From Vicingaceae bacterium (lineage in GTDB: Bacteria; Bacteroidota; Bacteroidia; Flavobacteriales_E; Vicingaceae), in assembly GCA_018402765.1 (NCBI GenBank), contig JAGYIE010000003.1, positions 434,001 to 498,000 on the forward strand: a stretch of DNA of 64,000 nucleotides, read 5' to 3'. The position numbers were made by a program, and so were the translations under genes. Shown here piece after piece: positions 60,141 to 64,000 of the stretch. The notes below the pieces were generated by a model. That model did no database searches and was not told where the DNA came from. It worked only from the letters and a program-made list of their open reading frames with translations. Numbering within the stretch: position 1 is the first letter of the stretch; each line of letters opens with the position of its first letter.

Positions 60141-61676
60141 CTATTCTAACTCTCCTGCAATTGGGGTAAATAATCTGTTCCAACGTACTTTATTGAATCC
60201 TGTTCTATTTGGGTCTAACGATAACCATACAAATACTGCTTTTCCTACTACATGGTCTTCAGGTACAAAACCCCAAAATCGGCTATCTTGTGAATTGTGT
60301 CTATTATCTCCCATCATCCAATAGTAATCCAGTTGGAATGTATAGCTTTCTGCAACTTCTCCATTTATGTAGATTCGACCGTCTTTGACCGCTACCTCGT
60401 TATTTTCATAAACTTGGATCGCTCTTCTATACAGCGGCCAATTATCTTTGTTTAATTGAACTGTTGATCCTTTTTTAGGGATAGTTAGAGGGCCAAAGTT
60501 ATCTTCCGTCCAGTCGTATCCTTTTGCATTTGGAAAGATTAAGTTCTTACCATATTTTCCATCAGAATAATACCCTTTAGGCTTATTGATTGGCTCAATT
60601 CTTTTTACATATGGAAGGGCTTCTATTCGTTTTTTATTCTCATCAGTCAATAGCATAAAGTATAAACCCGGACCATCCATACGTGATTCTGTAATTTCCC
60701 AATCGAGTAATTCTTCTCTAGAGAAACCGCGCCCGTCAGTTTTAACGAGATAGCTAAATTGAACACCTTCAGCTTGATATGCTTCCTCGCCATTAACAAA
60801 AAGTTTGGTGTCTATTATTTCAATTTTGTCTCCTGGTATGGCTACACACCTCTTGATATAGTTTTCTCTTTTGTCCACAGGACGCGCTACAATATCAAAT
60901 TGCTGCTCTAAAGTAGCTCTGCCATAATCTCTCTCTAACTGATAAAAGGTTCTGTCTTGATGCTGAACTACAACAGTATCTCCTGCAGGAAAATTAAAGA
61001 CAACAGCATCATTTCGTTCAACTTCTCCAAATTGGAAAACACGTTTGTAAGGAAATTTAATCCATTCTAAATAGGATTTCACATTTTCAGAGCCTGGCAT
61101 GGTGTGATGTGCAAATGGAAAAAATAGGGGTGTATTTGGAATTCTTGAACCGTAGCTAACTTTACTTACAAATAGAAAATCACCTACTAACAATGACTTT
61201 TCCATAGAACTAGTAGGTATCGTAAATGCTTCAATGTAAAATGCTCTAATTAAAGTAGCCAGTATTACTGCAAAGCTTATGGCATCAGCCCATTCTCTGC
61301 TTTTAGGCTTTGTCCATCGATGAACTACCTCATTACCCCTCCATTTGTATTCTTCTTTACTTCCTAGAAGATACAAGTAAACTGGAGCAGCAATTACCAT
61401 CCCTACATGATTTTTAAATTCAAATATGCCAAAACGTTTAAGTAGTTCTGTTATAATTCCAACCCAAATGATAAACCCAACAAATGGGATGTAATAGACA
61501 ATTAACCACCACCAAGGTTTTTCTACCAATTTAATAGCTTCATATGTCCCATAAAATGGAATCAGGGCTTTCCATGGTTCTAAGCCTGCTTTTTTGAAAA
61601 CAAGGTACAAACCTACGTGGCTCAACAAAAAATATATTAAGGCAAGAATGCCTGCTAACTCTATACTTATCAACAT
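60141..61676 (-). CDS. lepB: Signal peptidase I (large Bacteroidota type)
   Basis: This 511-residue type I signal peptidase cleaves Sec signal peptides at the periplasmic face of the inner membrane. Box B is FTIPTSSMEKSLLVGD with nucleophile S157. Box D is NYIKRCVAIPGDKIEI with general base K275. Box E is MMGDNRHNSQDSRFWGFVP near the C-terminus. It has several N-terminal membrane segments (about 1-105) and a long insertion between boxes D and E, making it much larger than E. coli LepB (324). It lies 4 nt after dapB and is the last gene of the parA-parB-DUF5683-dapB operon. Confidence 0.95.
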   Translation of the reverse strand: MLISIELAGILALIYFLLSHVGLYLVFKKAGLEPWKALIPFYGTYEAIKLVEKPWWWLIVYYIPFVGFIIWVGIITELLKRFGIFEFKNHVGMVIAAPVYLYLLGSKEEYKWRGNEVVHRWTKPKSREWADAISFAVILATLIRAFYIEAFTIPTSSMEKSLLVGDFLFVSKVSYGSRIPNTPLFFPFAHHTMPGSENVKSYLEWIKFPYKRVFQFGEVERNDAVVFNFPAGDTVVVQHQDRTFYQLERDYGRATLEQQFDIVARPVDKRENYIKRCVAIPGDKIEIIDTKLFVNGEEAYQAEGVQFSYLVKTDGRGFSREELLDWEITESRMDGPGLYFMLLTDENKKRIEALPYVKRIEPINKPKGYYSDGKYGKNLIFPNAKGYDWTEDNFGPLTIPKKGSTVQLNKDNWPLYRRAIQVYENNEVAVKDGRIYINGEVAESYTFQLDYYWMMGDNRHNSQDSRFWGFVPEDHVVGKAVFVWLSLDPNRTGFNKVRWNRLFTPIAGELE

Positions 61677-61680
61677 AATG

Positions 61681-62391
61681 TTACAATTTCAATACATCTT
61701 TCATGGAGAAAACTCCATGCTTATTTTTAATAAATTCAGCAGCTATAATCGCACCCAAAGCAAAGCCATCTCGGCTGTGGGCGGTATGTTTGATAGAAAT
61801 ATCATCTATAGCTGATTGGTAAGATATTTCGTGGGTTCCGGGTACATCAGGCAACCGAATCGCTTTTATTTCTATCTCATTTTCTTTTGGAGACTGGTCA
61901 ATCACCCAATTGCTTTTGGTTGGATAATTTTCGATAATCCCCTCACTTATTGTAATTGCAGTTCCACTAGGTGCATCTAATTTCTGAGTATGATGAATTT
62001 CTTCAACTTCTACATTGTATGCGGGGTGAGCGCTCATTAATTTGGCAAGTTGCTTATTTAATTCAAAGAATAAATTGACGCCAATACTAAAATTTGTGGC
62101 TGTTAATATCGCCCCATTGAGTTTAGCGCAACTCTCTTTAATAGAATCAAATTCAGCATACCATCCAGTAGTGCCAACAACTACCGGAATACCGGCTTCG
62201 AAACAGTTTTGAATATGAGAGGTAGCTAATTCAGGTCTAGAAAACTCAATGAATACATCAGCTTTCTTAAGATCTTCTTTAGCTATACTATTAATAGAGT
62301 CAATTTTTACAACTATTTCATGACCTCGATCTTTAGCTAATCGCTCAATGGTTTTACCCATCTTTCCATATCCATAAAGTCCTATTTTCAT
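61681..62391 (-). CDS. dapB: 4-hydroxy-tetrahydrodipicolinate reductase DapB
   Basis: This 236-residue reductase of the lysine/diaminopimelate pathway uses NAD(P)H to reduce HTPA to tetrahydrodipicolinate. The N-terminal nucleotide-binding motif is GYGKMGKT, and VVVGTTGWYAEF lies near the domain border. The catalytic region is VEEIHHTQKLDAPSGTA with His and Lys. The C-terminal HEISYQSAIDDISIKHTAHS is family-typical. The length is slightly short (E. coli 273). It lies in the parB-DUF5683-dapB-lepB operon, 4 nt before lepB. Confidence 0.95.
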   Translation of the reverse strand: MKIGLYGYGKMGKTIERLAKDRGHEIVVKIDSINSIAKEDLKKADVFIEFSRPELATSHIQNCFEAGIPVVVGTTGWYAEFDSIKESCAKLNGAILTATNFSIGVNLFFELNKQLAKLMSAHPAYNVEVEEIHHTQKLDAPSGTAITISEGIIENYPTKSNWVIDQSPKENEIEIKAIRLPDVPGTHEISYQSAIDDISIKHTAHSRDGFALGAIIAAEFIKNKHGVFSMKDVLKL

Positions 62392-62467
62392 ATAGCTGTA
62401 AATATAGCTTTGTCTTTTTGCTGTTTTACTTCATTTTACATTGAAGGTAAAAAAAGCATTTTAATGG

Positions 62468-63031
62468 TTAACGCCTAAATTTAATATTTAACTGAACTCC
62501 TGCTGTGTAATTCTGGTTATATGTATTAAATAAAACTTTGGGTCTAAATGAGGCTTCTAAATCGTCACTTATATTAAAGTAGTAAAGGTGAGCATCAACA
62601 GCTGCATCCACTATATTCAGCATATAACCAAATCCGGCTAACACAAATAACAGGTCTCTATTTTTTCTTCGATTCTCGATTAAGGTCAATAAATTTTGGT
62701 CAGTGTAAACACCTTCATAGGTATTATCATTTGTAGTTGGGTCGTCATCTACTCGGAATAGATACGCTTCTTTAAATTCTTCAAACTGTCTCTTTTGATC
62801 GAATGCAAAGTATAAACTGGCACCGATAGCGCCATAGACGAGCGGAACCTTCCAGTATTTTTTATTGTAAACTTGACCTGCTCCTGGAAGTACTGCTGAT
62901 AATAAGCTTGCCCTTTTAGGAGAATGTTCAATAAAACTAGGATCAATTTTAGTAGTATCTCCTTGCGCGCTCAATTTAATTGAGGAAAATCCCAATAAAA
63001 AGTAGAATAGATATAGTGTTTTTTTAATCAA
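62468..63031 (-). CDS. DUF5683 membrane protein
   Basis: This 187-residue protein has a hydrophobic signal-like start (MIKKTLYLFYFLLGFSSIKL). The DUF5683 core is PKRASLLSAVLPGAGQVYNK, KYWKVPLVYGAIGASLYF and the second hydrophobic segment LLFVLAGFGYMLNIVDAAVD. It ends with a basic VQLNIKFRR. The function is unknown. It is nearly always found after parB and before dapB in Flavobacteriia, as here (9 nt after parB). Confidence 0.9.
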   Translation of the reverse strand: MIKKTLYLFYFLLGFSSIKLSAQGDTTKIDPSFIEHSPKRASLLSAVLPGAGQVYNKKYWKVPLVYGAIGASLYFAFDQKRQFEEFKEAYLFRVDDDPTTNDNTYEGVYTDQNLLTLIENRRKNRDLLFVLAGFGYMLNIVDAAVDAHLYYFNISDDLEASFRPKVLFNTYNQNYTAGVQLNIKFRR

Positions 63032-63040
63032 ATCTTTAGA

Positions 63041-63934
63041 TTAAAGATCTAATAATTCCATAATTCTCAATAGATGATCTTGAGATTCAAATGGGATAAC
63101 AATTTTACCACTCTCTTCATCATTTCGCTGCAGCTTAACTGTTGTCTGAAAGAATTCACTCAGGTCGGCTTTCATTTTTTGCTCATGAAAAGACAATGAA
63201 ACCGAAGCTGCTTTTTTTACTGTTTTTGAAGGCTTTCGTTCTTTAACTAATTCTTCAGTCTGCCTAACAGAAAGTTCATTTTGAAGGATTTCGTTAAACA
63301 TTTTTAGTTGAGTTGCAGTATCTTTTAAATTGATTAATGCTCTAGCGTGACCCATAGTAAGGGTTCTATCTACTATAGCATTTTGAATTTCTGCAGGAAG
63401 CTTTAAAAGTCTTAAATAGTTAGCAACGGTACTTCTTTTTTTACCTACTCGGTGAGATAATTCTTCCTGTGTTAATTTACATTCATCAATTAATCGCTGA
63501 TAGCTAATAGCAACTTCAATAGCATCTAAATCAGCACGCTGAATATTTTCAACTAATGCCATTTCTAGCATTGCCTGGTCATTTGCTATTCTAATGTAAG
63601 CAGGAATTTCTTCTAATCCTGCTAATTGAGAAGCTCTAAAACGTCGTTCACCTGAGATAAGTTGATACTTATTATAACCTAATTTCCTTACGGTAACAGG
63701 CTGAATAATTCCCAATGTGGCAATAGAGTTGGATAAGTCATTTAGTGCTTCTTCTTCAAACTTTGTTCTTGGTTGAAAAGGGTTAGCCTCTATTTGTCCA
63801 ATAGAAATCATTGCTACAGAACCCGCAGCTTCGGTAATTGTCTCCCTTTTAATTCTACTGTTGGTGATATCGGTATCATCATTTTCCAATAAGGCACTTA
63901 GCCCTCTTCCTAATACTCGTTTGTTCTTACTCAT
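63041..63934 (-). CDS. parB: Chromosome partitioning protein ParB
   Basis: This 297-residue ParB/Spo0J protein binds parS near the origin and uses CTP to load along DNA. It begins KRVLGRGLSALLEND. The N-terminal catalytic region has ANPFQPRTKF and SGERRFRASQLAGL. The central helix-turn-helix has LTQEELSHRVGKKRSTVANYL, preceded by ENIQRADLDAIEVA. A short C-terminal dimerisation domain ends LRIMELLDL. Its start overlaps the upstream gene stop by 8 nt (ATGAGTAA type). Confidence 0.95.
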   Translation of the reverse strand: MSKNKRVLGRGLSALLENDDTDITNSRIKRETITEAAGSVAMISIGQIEANPFQPRTKFEEEALNDLSNSIATLGIIQPVTVRKLGYNKYQLISGERRFRASQLAGLEEIPAYIRIANDQAMLEMALVENIQRADLDAIEVAISYQRLIDECKLTQEELSHRVGKKRSTVANYLRLLKLPAEIQNAIVDRTLTMGHARALINLKDTATQLKMFNEILQNELSVRQTEELVKERKPSKTVKKAASVSLSFHEQKMKADLSEFFQTTVKLQRNDEESGKIVIPFESQDHLLRIMELLDL

Positions 63935-64000
63935 CTTCTAAATTGATTATCTTTTCAGACTCATTGATTTGTGTTAAATCATTTTTCTGTAATACTTCGC
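63927..64000 (-). CDS. parA: Probable ParA C-terminus (cut by window edge)
   Basis: The minus strand encodes VLQKNDLTQINESEKIINL, ending EDE and TAA at 63927-63929, overlapping the parB start. Only about 24 residues are visible and no ATPase motif can be seen. The ParA call rests on the standard parA-parB order and the 8-nt overlap. Confidence 0.55.
   Translation of the reverse strand, partial: EVLQKNDLTQINESEKIINLEDE

Noticed and set aside
1-64000. rRNA, tRNA, prophage, plasmid or replication-origin features
   Set aside because: No cloverleaf, rRNA-like sequence, phage structural gene or replication initiator was recognised. ParB alone does not place the origin inside the window, and I did not identify a parS site.

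Overview
The window is AT-rich, densely packed chromosomal DNA of a Bacteroidota bacterium, most likely of the order Flavobacteriales. The evidence is type IX secretion (T9SS) C-terminal sorting domains, secreted proteins with a Gln right after the signal peptide, a TonB-dependent receptor with a carboxypeptidase-like N-terminal domain, a fused E1 alpha/beta dehydrogenase, a 511-residue signal peptidase I, DUF4159, DUF5683 and DUF5777 proteins, and several matches to the Bacteroidota promoter element TAnnTTTG. No rRNA, tRNA, CRISPR array or prophage was recognised. One decayed IS1595-type transposase is present.

Positions 1-22050 are mostly housekeeping: sucC (cut by the left edge), DUF2461, methyltransferases, an NAD(P)-binding epimerase-like protein, a fatty-acid desaturase, the rsmE operon, accC, a MutS2 without Smr domain, a DEAD-box-like protein with a broken DEAD motif, a frameshifted bestrophin, the fused E1 dehydrogenase, a DUF4252-PadR-PspC operon and TerC. 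Two intergenic stretches (11970-12090 and 18309-18407) look like small structured RNAs.

Positions 22310-38600 are on the minus strand. They hold a thrombospondin-type-3-repeat T9SS protein, a TlpA-like thioredoxin, two tandem paralogous secreted proteins, a response regulator/histidine kinase pair, and a TonB-dependent receptor preceded by a DtxR/MntR-like operator. A decayed lipoprotein gene and a RimB-like/RimK/AstE-like/UbiA operon follow. ettA is on the plus strand.

Positions 40440-57300 are the striking part: six consecutive cassettes (A-F). Each has a conserved ~170-nt leader, a small ORF of about 49-65 codons containing a CT dinucleotide tract, a lipoprotein with Cys20, and then either a T9SS-sorted exported protein or an outer-membrane barrel; rho-independent hairpins separate the cassettes. 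In cassette A the CT tract has a length (ten units) that throws the small ORF out of frame, although the rest of the frame is intact. In cassettes C-E long blocks are almost identical at DNA level, while the lipoprotein C-terminus and the middle of the T9SS protein differ. This looks like a locus for generating surface-protein diversity, with a possibly phase-variable small leader protein. I do not recognise it as a described system.

Positions 57300-64000 (minus strand) hold a cytochrome c/DUF5777 operon and the conserved parA-parB-DUF5683-dapB-lepB operon, with parA cut by the right edge.
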